A DNA stretch of 37,712 nucleotides from positions 1-37,712 of the forward strand of contig CASFBR010000031.1 of the NCBI GenBank assembly GCA_949292795.1. The letters are read 5' to 3'. This document shows positions 9,142-16,602 of the stretch, piece after piece (positions within the stretch are counted from its first letter, which is position 1; each line of letters begins with the position of its first letter). The DNA is from an uncultured Eubacteriales bacterium (GTDB lineage Bacteria; Bacillota; Clostridia; Lachnospirales; Lachnospiraceae). The position numbers and the translations under genes were made by a program. The notes beneath the pieces are model-generated. The model saw only the letters and a program-made list of their open reading frames with translations. It made no database searches and was not told where the DNA came from.

Positions 9142-10815
9142 ATGTTAAATTATAAAAAATATAAAAGAGTACCTGTTGTTAATTTCCCGGAGCGCAAGTG
9201 GCCGGACCGTCAGATCGAAAAGGCGCCCATCTGGTGCAGCGTTGATCTGCGGGACGGCAATCAGGCACTTGTGGACCCGATGATCGTTGATGAGAAGATC
9301 GAGTTTTTTAATCTGCTTGTAAAGCTGGGCTTTAAGGAAATAGAGATCGGCTTTCCGTCCGCTTCCCAGATCGAATATGATTTCCTGCGCACGCTTGTAG
9401 AACGCAATATGATCCCGGATGACGTGAAGGTGCAGGTGCTTACACAGTGCCGTTCCCATCTGATCGAGAAAACGTTTGAAGCGATCGAAGGCGTTAAAAA
9501 TGTAATCGTTCATATTTACAACTCTACATCGACACTTCAAAGAGACGTTGTTTTTAATATGAACCGTGAGCAGGTGAAGCAGATCGCCATTGACGGAACC
9601 CGCATGGTAAAAAGCTATGCCAAAAACTTCAAGGGTAATCTCTGGCTGGAATATTCCCCGGAAAGCTTTACCGGAACCGAGCTTGACTATGCGCTGGAGG
9701 TATGCGAGGCTGTTCAGGCAGAGTGGGGACCGACGAAGGAAAAGCCGATGATTATCAATCTTCCGTCCACTGTTGAGATGACGACGCCGAATGTATATGC
9801 CGATCAGATTGAGTGGATGAATACCCATTTTAAAGACCGGGAGAGCATCATTTTGAGCGTTCATCCCCATAATGACCGCGGCTGCGCCGTAGCTGCCTCT
9901 GAGCTGGCACTGCTGGCCGGGGCTGACCGTATTGAGGGAACCATTTTTGGCAACGGTGAGCGTACCGGTAATGTGGATATTCTTAATATTGCGTATAATA
10001 TGTTTTCTCAGGGCATTAACCCGGAATTAAACCTGGAAAATGTCAACGCGATCATCGATGTCTATGAGCGCTGCTGCAAGATGCAGGTGCCTGAACGGCA
10101 TCCGTATGCAGGCAAGCTTGTATTTACCGCATTTTCCGGATCGCATCAGGATGCGATCAATAAGGGTATCAAGGCGATGAATGAGCGCCATCCGGACACA
10201 TGGGAGGTTCCGTATCTGCCCATCGATCCATCGGATGTGGGCCGCAACTACGAGCCGATTGTGCGTATCAACAGCCAGTCCGGCAAGGGCGGCGTTGCTT
10301 TTGTAATGGATCAGTATTTTGGCTTCAAGCTGCCAAAGGAAATGCACAAGGAATTTGCCGATATGATCCAGGCTATTTCCGAGAAGCAGGGCGAGGTTGC
10401 ACCGGAGCAGATCATGTCCGTATTCCGGGAGCAGTATATTGCCGCCAAGGAACCGCTGCATTTCCGCAAGGTCCGCATCGAGGACATCAGCGAGCAGCAT
10501 GATACATTTGATACAAAGATTATTCTGACCTATACCGATCACGGTGAGACAAAGGTAATCGAGGGCTGCGGCAACGGCCCGATTGATGCTGTAAAGCATG
10601 CGATGTGCCAGCAGGCCGGCTACAATACCCGCCTGACGCTTTACACAGAGCATGCGCTGACTAAAGGCTCGGATTCCCAGGCTGCCAGCTACATTGAGCT
10701 GGTGGATGTGGAGACCGGTAAGCATGCATTTGGCGTCGGCATCAGCTCGAATATTACACGTTCTTCGATCCGGGCAATTTTCAGTGCGCTGAACCGTCTT
10801 TACTATGCAAAATAA
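9142..10815 (+). CDS. leuA: 2-isopropylmalate synthase, long form
   Basis: This 557-residue enzyme condenses acetyl-CoA with 2-ketoisovalerate, the first committed step of leucine synthesis. The catalytic barrel shows the metal and substrate motifs WCSVDLRDGNQALVDPM, EIEIGFPSASQIEYDF and SVHPHNDRGCAVA. The C-terminal regulatory (LeuA dimer) domain includes GCGNGPIDAVKHAM and ends with SSIRAIFSALNRLYY. The length and N-terminal extension match the actinobacterial/clostridial long subfamily. The ribosome site AGGAGG (9130-9135) fits. The downstream GNAT gene overlaps its end by 11 bases. Confidence 0.95.
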   Translation: MLNYKKYKRVPVVNFPERKWPDRQIEKAPIWCSVDLRDGNQALVDPMIVDEKIEFFNLLVKLGFKEIEIGFPSASQIEYDFLRTLVERNMIPDDVKVQVLTQCRSHLIEKTFEAIEGVKNVIVHIYNSTSTLQRDVVFNMNREQVKQIAIDGTRMVKSYAKNFKGNLWLEYSPESFTGTELDYALEVCEAVQAEWGPTKEKPMIINLPSTVEMTTPNVYADQIEWMNTHFKDRESIILSVHPHNDRGCAVAASELALLAGADRIEGTIFGNGERTGNVDILNIAYNMFSQGINPELNLENVNAIIDVYERCCKMQVPERHPYAGKLVFTAFSGSHQDAINKGIKAMNERHPDTWEVPYLPIDPSDVGRNYEPIVRINSQSGKGGVAFVMDQYFGFKLPKEMHKEFADMIQAISEKQGEVAPEQIMSVFREQYIAAKEPLHFRKVRIEDISEQHDTFDTKIILTYTDHGETKVIEGCGNGPIDAVKHAMCQQAGYNTRLTLYTEHALTKGSDSQAASYIELVDVETGKHAFGVGISSNITRSSIRAIFSALNRLYYAK

Positions 10816-11338
10816 GAGGGCAATCCCGGGGTTTGTTGCCGGAACAGACCGCCTTTATCTGCGGGAGCTGACGCCGGCTGATCTTAACGGGCTCTATGAG
10901 CTTTATGATTCATGGGGAAATGTTCCCGGAGTTGAGCCTTTAAGTGAGAACCGGTCTGAGGAGTATGAGAAGCTTTGCGCATATATCCAGTGGATGTATG
11001 GCTTTTACGGCCTTGGATTGTGGGCTGTGTGTCTGAAGGATAACGGACGCATGATCGGCCGCTGCGGCGCCTGGCCGTCACAGATTGGCAGCGACTGGCT
11101 TCTGGAGCTTGGATATATGATCCATAAAGCTTACTGCCGCCAGGGCTATGGCCTGGAAGCAATGACGGCGGTGACCGCCTTTATACGCACAGAAACGGAT
11201 TTTACCAAAGCGGCTGCCCGCATCCACAGCGAAAACCGGGCGTCGGCACGGTTGGCAAAAGCGCTGGGAATGATTTTAGACCGCGAAGCCCTGGAGAAAG
11301 ATCCGCAGATGTATCTTTACAGGCTTGATATTTCGTAA
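10805..11338 (+). CDS. GNAT family N-acetyltransferase
   Basis: This 177-residue protein has the RimJ/RimL-like GNAT pattern: RLYLRELTPADLNGLYELYD at the N-terminus, IGRCGAWPSQ, then the acetyl-CoA loop GYMIHKAYCRQGYGLEAMTA and HSENRASARLAKALGM. It would acetylate an amine on a small molecule or protein, substrate unknown. It starts inside leuA without its own clear ribosome site, so translation is probably coupled to leuA. A terminator follows at once. Confidence 0.85.
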   Translation: MQNKRAIPGFVAGTDRLYLRELTPADLNGLYELYDSWGNVPGVEPLSENRSEEYEKLCAYIQWMYGFYGLGLWAVCLKDNGRMIGRCGAWPSQIGSDWLLELGYMIHKAYCRQGYGLEAMTAVTAFIRTETDFTKAAARIHSENRASARLAKALGMILDREALEKDPQMYLYRLDIS

Positions 11339-11344
11339 TATACG

Positions 11345-11380
11345 GGGGCTGTCGGGAAATGTGACAGCCCCTTATTATTT
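11345..11380 (+). terminator. Intrinsic terminator after leuA-GNAT
   Basis: GGGGCTGTC (11345-11353), 9-base loop, GACAGCCCC (11363-11371), then TTATTATTT. It is a perfect 9-base GC-rich stem, immediately followed by the glf ribosome site. Confidence 0.85.
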
Positions 11381-11396
11381 CAGGAGGTTATGATGG

Positions 11397-12536
11397 ATGA
11401 AGCATTATGATTATGTTATTGTAGGCAGCGGCTTATTTGCCGGCACATTTGCATGGCATGCGCGCAAAGCCGGAAAAAGCTGTCTTGTTCTGGAAAAAAG
11501 AAGCCACATGGGCGGCAATATTTACTGTGAGGATGTCGAAGGGATTCATGTACACAAGTACGGCGCCCATATCTTCCATACGAGCAATAAAGCGGTATGG
11601 CGTTTTGTCAGCCGGCTGGCAGAATTTAACCGCTACACCAACTCACCGATTGCCAATTACCGCGGTGAAATTTATAATATGCCTTTTAATATGAATACGT
11701 TCAGCAAAATGTGGGGGATTTCCACACCAAAGGAAGCCCGCAGCATCATTGAACAGCAGCGGGGGCAGATCGATCACGAGCCGCGCAATCTCGAGGAACA
11801 GGCGATCAGCCTTGTGGGCCGGGATATTTATGAAAAGCTGATCAAGGGCTATACGGAAAAGCAATGGGGACGTAGCTGCGATGAGCTTCCGGCATTTATT
11901 ATCAAGCGTCTGCCGGTGCGCTACACCTATGACAATAATTATTTTAACGATCTGTACCAGGGAATACCAATGGGCGGCTATAATGTGATTATCGACCGCC
12001 TTTTTGAGGGCTGTGATGTGCAGACCGGTACGGATTTTAATAAAGACCGGGAAAAATATATGGCCATGGGCGACCGTATCCTTTATACAGGAACGCTGGA
12101 TTCTTTTTATGGCTACCGTTTTGGAAATCTGGAATATCGGAGCTTAAAATTTGAATCCGAAACGCTTGATACCGACAATTATCAGGGTGTTGCGGTCGTC
12201 AATTATACGGATCGTGAGACGCCCTATACACGCGTGATCGAGCATAAGCATTTTGAGTACGGCACCCAGGATAAGACGGTGATCACACGAGAGTATCCGG
12301 TAACATGGGAGCCGGGCATGGAACCCTACTATCCGGTTAATGATGAGAAAAACCAGAAGATTTTTGCGGCGTATGAACGTCTGGCCATGGCTGAGAAAAA
12401 GGTGATCTTTGGCGGCCGTCTGGCAGAGTATAAATATTATGATATGGATAAAGTTATTGAGTCTGCATTTAAGCTTGCGGCCCGTGAGCTCGGGGAAGCC
12501 GTATGTTCAGACCGCACCGAAGATACCTGTGTATGA
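11397..12536 (+). CDS. glf: UDP-galactopyranose mutase
   Basis: This 379-residue flavoenzyme converts UDP-galactopyranose to UDP-galactofuranose for cell-surface glycans. The FAD-binding Rossmann motif is YVIVGSGLFAG at residues 6-16. Other family segments are HMGGNIYCEDVEGIHVHKYG, HIFHTSN, GYTEKQWG, RYTYDNNYFNDLYQGIP and TGTLDSFYGYRFG. The length is typical. AGGAGG at 11382-11387 sets the ATG at 11397. Two nearer ATGs (11390 and 11393) open a six-codon frame that stops. The next two genes are glycosyltransferase and flippase genes, so galactofuranose is probably placed on an envelope polymer. Confidence 0.95.
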   Translation: MKHYDYVIVGSGLFAGTFAWHARKAGKSCLVLEKRSHMGGNIYCEDVEGIHVHKYGAHIFHTSNKAVWRFVSRLAEFNRYTNSPIANYRGEIYNMPFNMNTFSKMWGISTPKEARSIIEQQRGQIDHEPRNLEEQAISLVGRDIYEKLIKGYTEKQWGRSCDELPAFIIKRLPVRYTYDNNYFNDLYQGIPMGGYNVIIDRLFEGCDVQTGTDFNKDREKYMAMGDRILYTGTLDSFYGYRFGNLEYRSLKFESETLDTDNYQGVAVVNYTDRETPYTRVIEHKHFEYGTQDKTVITREYPVTWEPGMEPYYPVNDEKNQKIFAAYERLAMAEKKVIFGGRLAEYKYYDMDKVIESAFKLAARELGEAVCSDRTEDTCV

Positions 12537-12563
12537 CGGCTCAGGATAAAGAGGATGTCTGAC

Positions 12564-13553
12564 ATGTTAGTTTCTGTAATTATACCATGTTATAATGAAA
12601 GCGCGGTGATTGCCGCAACGATTGCCCGGCTTGGGGAAGTCCTTGGCCATGATGCGCAGCACAGGGGCTATGATTATGAACTGATCTTTGTCGATGACGG
12701 CAGCGGGGATGATACACTAAAAAAGCTTAAAGCCGCAGCGGCGGCAGATGGCCATATCCGCTACATCTCTTTTAGCCGGAATTTTGGCAAGGAGGCCGCC
12801 ATGCTGGCAGGGCTGACATATACCCGGGGCGACTGCGCGGTGATCATGGATGCGGACCTTCAGCACCCGCCGGAGCTGATTCCGGAAATGATCGCCGGTT
12901 ATGAGCAGGGATATGACCAGGTCATTGCAAAACGCAACCGGAAGGGCGATAAGGCCCGTTCCGCTTTTATGGCCCGGCTGTATTACCGTCTGGTCAATCA
13001 TATCGTAGATGTGAAAATGGTGGACGGCATTGGCGATTTCAGACTTCTGAGCCGCAAAGCGGTCAATGCCCTGCTGGCGATGCAGGAATACAACCGTTTT
13101 TCCAAGGGGCTTTTTTCATGGATCGGTTTTAAGGAGAAAATTATTTCCTATGAAAATCAGCAGCGGGCTGCCGGTGAGACAAAGTGGTCGTTTAAACGGC
13201 TTTTATCCTACGGTATTGACGGGCTGATTTCATTTAATAATAAGCCGCTGCGCATCTGTTTTATCATGGGGGGCCTTCTTGTAGTGATCAGTGTAATCTA
13301 CATTCTTGTGACCCTCATTCAGATACTTATGCACGGTATTGATGTTCCCGGGTATTTTACGACGATCTGTGCCATACTGATTATCGGCGGTGTGCAGCTT
13401 GTCTCGGTGGGCGTGCTCGGGGAATATATCGGACGGATTTATTATGAAGTCAAGCGCCGGCCGCATTTTCTTGTATCTGAGACCAATGCACAGCCACAAA
13501 AGAGCAAAACAGACGGAACCGGCAAGATGCCGGATGGAAAGGGCGAAGGATGA
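12564..13553 (+). CDS. GT2 glycosyltransferase, polyprenyl-phosphate type (GtrB-like)
   Basis: This 329-residue family-2 glycosyltransferase has an N-terminal GT-A domain (VSVIIPCYNESAVI, ELIFVDDGSGDDT, ISFSRNFGKEAAMLAG, IMDADLQHPPELI, GDFRLLSRKAV) and two C-terminal membrane helices (CFIMGGLLVVISVIYILVTL; TICAILIIGGVQLVSVGVLG). Such proteins move a sugar from a nucleotide donor to undecaprenyl phosphate. The ATG at 12564 is preferred because AGAGG directly abuts the ATG at 12555 but is 9 bases from 12564. It lies 27 bases after glf and overlaps the gtrA start by 4 bases. Confidence 0.9.
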   Translation: MLVSVIIPCYNESAVIAATIARLGEVLGHDAQHRGYDYELIFVDDGSGDDTLKKLKAAAAADGHIRYISFSRNFGKEAAMLAGLTYTRGDCAVIMDADLQHPPELIPEMIAGYEQGYDQVIAKRNRKGDKARSAFMARLYYRLVNHIVDVKMVDGIGDFRLLSRKAVNALLAMQEYNRFSKGLFSWIGFKEKIISYENQQRAAGETKWSFKRLLSYGIDGLISFNNKPLRICFIMGGLLVVISVIYILVTLIQILMHGIDVPGYFTTICAILIIGGVQLVSVGVLGEYIGRIYYEVKRRPHFLVSETNAQPQKSKTDGTGKMPDGKGEG

Positions 13554-13966
13554 TCCATAAAATACAAACACTTGTCAAAAAATACGAAGAACTGATTCTT
13601 TATGTCATCTGCGGCGGATTAACAACCGTTGTGAATATTGTCGTTTACGGGCTGTGTGCCGATGTGCTCGGTATCTATTATCTTGTCGCGAACTTTATTG
13701 CATGGGTTCTGTCTGTCCTGTTTGCCTATGTGACAAACCGCACATGGGTATTTAAAAGCAGGCGCCGGGGCGCACGGGCGATCCTTCGGGAATTTTCACT
13801 GTTTGTCAGCGGCCGAGTGATGTCCATGGCAGGTGATATGCTGATCATGTTTTTGTGCGTTTCGGTTGCTGCGCTGCCGGGGCTTATAGCGAAGATACTG
13901 GCGAATATTTTTGTTATGATTTTTAATTACATCTTTAGCAAGCTAATCATTTTCAGGAAAAAATAG
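13550..13966 (+). CDS. GtrA-like flippase
   Basis: This is a 138-residue protein with four hydrophobic segments and the GtrA pattern: LILYVICGGLTTVVNIVVYG, NFIAWVLSVLFAYVTNRTWVF, and a C-terminal NYIFSKLIIFRKK. GtrA proteins are thought to flip polyprenyl-phosphate sugars across the membrane. The ATGA overlap with the GT2 gene shows tight coupling, the usual pairing of GtrA with GtrB. With glf this forms a three-gene envelope modification module. Confidence 0.88.
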   Translation: MIHKIQTLVKKYEELILYVICGGLTTVVNIVVYGLCADVLGIYYLVANFIAWVLSVLFAYVTNRTWVFKSRRRGARAILREFSLFVSGRVMSMAGDMLIMFLCVSVAALPGLIAKILANIFVMIFNYIFSKLIIFRKK

Positions 13967-13974
13967 TCATATTC

Positions 13975-14003
13975 TTGACAGAGCCACTTTAACGTTTTAA
14001 AAT
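13975..14003 (+). promoter_or_regulatory. Strong promoter with no gene directly after it
   Basis: TTGACA (13975-13980), 17-base spacer, TAAAAT (13998-14003): eleven of twelve consensus bases. Transcription would start near 14010, giving about 190 bases of structured sequence before the terminator at 14173-14198, or a leader of about 250 bases for the gene at 14262. Confidence 0.7.
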
Positions 14004-14009
14004 GAGAAA

Positions 14010-14198
14010 TGTAGTGGGGTTTTGCATGTCTTTTGGGGCGGCAGCCGGCAAAAGCACATGAAACTTTTTTGTTGCATGTGAAGCTGCGTTCCTGTGCAAC
14101 AAAAAAGTTCCGTTTGGGATGCGCACGCGCGCGATAAGAAAATTGTCACTAAAGCGACCGCGCCCGGCGCTTAAGTTCCGCAGGCGGAACTCTTTTTT
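14010..14198 (+). ncRNA. Candidate structured small RNA or attenuated leader
   Basis: This is the non-coding stretch bounded by a near-consensus promoter and an intrinsic terminator. Inside are a perfect 15-base inverted repeat (AACTTTTTTGTTGCA at 14062-14076 with TGCAACAAAAAAGTT at 14095-14109, 18-base loop), a GCGCC-C-GGCGC repeat (14160-14170), and the terminator hairpin. AAGTTCCG occurs at both 14105-14112 and 14173-14180, so the terminator 3-prime arm could pair with either copy. I could not match it to 6S, SRP, tmRNA, RNase P or a known riboswitch. The 5-prime end is inferred from the promoter. Confidence 0.5.
14173..14198 (+). terminator. Intrinsic terminator ending the candidate RNA
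   Basis: AGTTCC (14174-14179), hexaloop GCAGGC, GGAACT (14186-14191), then C and six T. The stem could extend two more pairs into the loop. It lies 63 bases before the zinc-ribbon gene. Confidence 0.7.
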
Positions 14199-14261
14199 AC
14201 CCAACCCCGGCACAAAGCAAGAGATGTGCAGTGAATCAAAGGTGGAAAGGAAGTATGAAAA

Positions 14262-15575
14262 ATGGCATTTTGTGCAAAGTGCGGTACACCGTTGAATGAT
14301 TCCGGTGTATGCCCAAACTGCGGGTATGTTTTGCCTCAGAGCAAGCGTCCGGCGCAGAACGAAAATGCGGCAGGTCCGTCTGCTGTATCAGAAAATCAGG
14401 AAAATCATCAGGAGACAGGCGCTTACAGCGCCGGAGGAAACCATCGCCCGGCAGCTGCTGAGGCAACGGCGACTGTCGGCGGCCAGTCCTATTATGGAAC
14501 GCCAAATATGAGCGGCACTTCCACAGGGACAGCTTCGTCCTCCCAGAACACAGGAGCAGCCGGCTATGGCACAGGCAGTGCGGCTTCCGGACAGACGCCA
14601 TATACTGCGAGCCCTTCGGGACAGCCTTATACGCAGGGCGGGCAGGACAATGCGAATCCGGCCGGCGGTTACAGTGCGGGAGCACAGGGACAGCCGTACT
14701 ACGGTGCACAAAATCAGGGCGCAGCAGGCTACGGCGCAGGTGCACAGGGACAGCCCTATTATGGCGGTCAGAATCAGGGACCGCAGGGCTATGGTGCAGG
14801 GCCGCAGGGACAGCCTTATTATGGCGGCCAGAATCAGGGGCCGCAGGGCTATGGCGCAGGACCGCAGGGACAGCCCTATTATGGACAGCCTTATCCGCGC
14901 AAGTCGAGTGAATTCGGCAATCATCTCCTTCAGTGGTTTTTAGGTATTTTTAAGAAAAATCCTATTGCAATTTTTGATACCGTAGGAAGCTCCAAATCTC
15001 CGGTATGGGCTGTATATATGGCGATTTACGCGTTCTTTGGCGCACTTTCCATGGCATGCTCGATGGGAAGCATTTTTGGTATTCTTGATGAACTGGGTGG
15101 TTTTGGCCCGTTGGCTGATCTGTTTGATGAGGCCGGATTTACAAGCTCACTGATCACCTTCTTCGGCGGATTTTTATATTACGCCGCAGTGACCTTCCTT
15201 ACAGCGCTGGCCGTATGGCTTTTGCTGAAGATTTTAGGCAAGAAGGTGCCTTATTTGACGGCCTGCAATATTACAGCAGTGGCATATATCCCAACGATCC
15301 TGGCAACAGTATTTAGCTTTATCTGCTCCTTCACACTGTTTACCGGTGTGCTGGCAATGCTTGTATCTTCGATCGCATCCATCGCGACGATGCTTTTCCT
15401 GTTCTGTGCAGTGAGCCATATCAGCGGCCAGGACAAGAATGCATTCTGGCCTTATGTGATTACACAGGTTATTTTAAAGGTTGTGATCGTGATCGTTGCT
15501 GTTATCCTTATTTTTATCTTTGCCTTTGTTTTAGGCGCAGCTCTTGCGAGTACAATAAATTCGTACAGATGGTAA
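14262..15575 (+). CDS. Zinc-ribbon, repeat-rich, Yip1-like membrane protein
   Basis: This 437-residue protein has three parts. Residues 4-20 form a zinc ribbon (CAKCGTPLNDSGVCPNC). Residues 30-212 are low complexity, with 20-residue tandem units at 141-208 (three units and a partial, consensus PQGQPYYGGQNQGPQGYGAG). Residues 225-437 hold five or six membrane helices resembling the Yip1/YIP-like fold. The start at 14262 follows AAAGGAAG (14246-14253); an out-of-frame ATG at 14255 is ignored. Similar zinc-ribbon plus Yip1 proteins are common in clostridia and lack a known function. The Tyr/Gln/Gly-rich part could condense or bind partners. Confidence 0.8.
   Translation: MAFCAKCGTPLNDSGVCPNCGYVLPQSKRPAQNENAAGPSAVSENQENHQETGAYSAGGNHRPAAAEATATVGGQSYYGTPNMSGTSTGTASSSQNTGAAGYGTGSAASGQTPYTASPSGQPYTQGGQDNANPAGGYSAGAQGQPYYGAQNQGAAGYGAGAQGQPYYGGQNQGPQGYGAGPQGQPYYGGQNQGPQGYGAGPQGQPYYGQPYPRKSSEFGNHLLQWFLGIFKKNPIAIFDTVGSSKSPVWAVYMAIYAFFGALSMACSMGSIFGILDELGGFGPLADLFDEAGFTSSLITFFGGFLYYAAVTFLTALAVWLLLKILGKKVPYLTACNITAVAYIPTILATVFSFICSFTLFTGVLAMLVSSIASIATMLFLFCAVSHISGQDKNAFWPYVITQVILKVVIVIVAVILIFIFAFVLGAALASTINSYRW
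14682..14885 (+). repeat. 60-base tandem repeat inside the Yip1-like gene
   Basis: About 3.4 copies of a 60-base in-frame unit coding for QGQPYYGGQNQGPQGYGAG-like residues. The last two full copies are nearly identical at DNA level (GGCCAGAATCAGGGGCCGCA type), which suggests recent duplication and possible copy-number variation. Confidence 0.85.
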
Positions 15576-15665
15576 TGACCGGAATGAATAAAATAACGTT
15601 TGTTTCGCTCTGGATGAATATTCTTCATAGATTACCCGGAAGCGGTGTATTCTGACGAACGGCGG

Positions 15666-15702
15666 CAGCCGCATCGAAATAATTTTTCGATGCGGCTGTT
15701 TT
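15666..15702 (+). terminator. Intrinsic terminator after the Yip1-like gene
   Basis: CAGCCGCATCGAAA (15666-15679), 5-base loop, TTTCGATGCGGCTG (15685-15698), then TTTT and a second T-run. It is a perfect 14-base stem. The rest of the 314-base gap to the sigma gene is AT-rich, with several possible but imperfect -35/-10 pairs (for example TTGATA at 15748), none convincing. Confidence 0.88.
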
Positions 15703-15889
15703 GCTTTTTCAGAAGTTTTTCTTTGTTAAAAATTCATATATTTCCTATTGATATAACGTTAAAAATTACTAAATAGTTCACATTTGAAAATTTTCTCGAT
15801 GTAATTTGTCACATTTTGTCTTAGCACAGTGTTCTACAAGTAAACACATGTCTGATAAACAGGGCAGATCATGCCCATGGAGGGAAAAA

Positions 15890-16453
15890 ATGGACGGAAA
15901 TGACAGATGTTCATCAGAAAAATCAGGTGCGGACATTATTTCAAAAATAGACATTATTTCAAAAATATATGAAAATTATGCGGCAAAGATGCGCAGGATG
16001 GCCTACCACATGCTGCACGATTATCAGCGGGCAGAGGATGCGGTTCATATTGTGTTTGCCGCAATGCTTAAAAATCAGGATAAGCTTGAGCTTGATGTGA
16101 AAAGCCGGGCAACGCAAAGCTATCTGTGTACGGCAGTACGGCGTACCGTTTACAATCTTGAGCGGGATAATCAAAAATATAAGCTGGCCGAGGATGAGGA
16201 AGAGCCGGATAAGTTTTATGGCGCTGCCGATGACCGGCATATTTATGATACGGTCACGGTCAATGAAGTTGTAGAGAAGATCAAAGTTTTACCGCCACAG
16301 TATTCACAGGTCATGCTTTTAAGATTTGTCCATAATTATACGATCAGGCAGGTGGCACAGACGCTTAATATTGATGAAGCGCTTGTACGGCAGAGAATCC
16401 GCCGTGCCAGATTACAGCTTCGGCGGATGGAGGACAAAGATCAGGCACACTAG
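15890..16453 (+). CDS. ECF-type RNA polymerase sigma factor upstream of htrA
   Basis: This is a 187-residue sigma-70 family protein. Region 2 runs from IYENYAAKMRRMAYHMLHDY through QRAEDAVHIVFAAMLKNQ. Region 4 is LPPQYSQVMLLRFVHNYTIRQ followed by VAQTLNIDEALVRQRIRRAR. The ATG at 15890 follows GGAGGG (15879-15884); upstream in-frame starts have no site. Residues 15-26 carry an exact duplication of six codons (DIISKI twice). htrA starts 149 bases downstream on the same strand and its promoter lacks a good -35 box, so this factor may drive htrA. No anti-sigma gene is visible nearby. Confidence 0.85.
   Translation: MDGNDRCSSEKSGADIISKIDIISKIYENYAAKMRRMAYHMLHDYQRAEDAVHIVFAAMLKNQDKLELDVKSRATQSYLCTAVRRTVYNLERDNQKYKLAEDEEEPDKFYGAADDRHIYDTVTVNEVVEKIKVLPPQYSQVMLLRFVHNYTIRQVAQTLNIDEALVRQRIRRARLQLRRMEDKDQAH
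15932..15967 (+). repeat. Perfect 18-base tandem duplication in the sigma gene
   Basis: GACATTATTTCAAAAATA occurs twice in a row (15932-15949 and 15950-15967), adding DIISKI to the N-terminus ahead of region 2. The frame is preserved. Confidence 0.9.
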
Positions 16454-16545
16454 CCGGAGCGAACGAAAAACGCCATGCCTGACGGCACCTTTCTTTCAAC
16501 TTTTTTTAACATTCATGTCACAATAAGGACACAATTCGCTGATAA

Positions 16546-16551
16546 TATAAT
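16546..16551 (+). promoter_or_regulatory. -10 box of the htrA promoter without a standard -35
   Basis: TATAAT (16546-16551) lies 51 bases before the htrA start. No TTGACA-like box lies 16-18 bases upstream. TGTCACA occurs at 16516-16522 and also at 15807-15813 ahead of the sigma gene, so it may be a shared control site. Confidence 0.4.
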
Positions 16552-16602
16552 AACTGTAAAAAGGAAAAAACTTAAAACTGAATATAAAGAAAGGTGACCA
16601 TT

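Noticed and set aside
9145..9870. Long open frame of 241 codons on the minus strand opposite leuA
   Set aside because: It is antisense to a clear LeuA gene, has no ribosome site, and its translation shows no family features.
11390..11410. Six-codon frame MMDEAL overlapping the glf start as a leader peptide
   Set aside because: It is too short and lacks any regulatory structure; it probably arises by chance from nearby ATGs.
14010..14198. 6S RNA identity for the gene-free transcription unit
   Set aside because: The length fits, but the two ends do not pair into the long closing stem and there is no clear central bubble.
13989..14213. 74-codon minus-strand open frame across the candidate RNA
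   Set aside because: It has no ribosome site, and its sequence is dictated by the inverted repeats and terminator.
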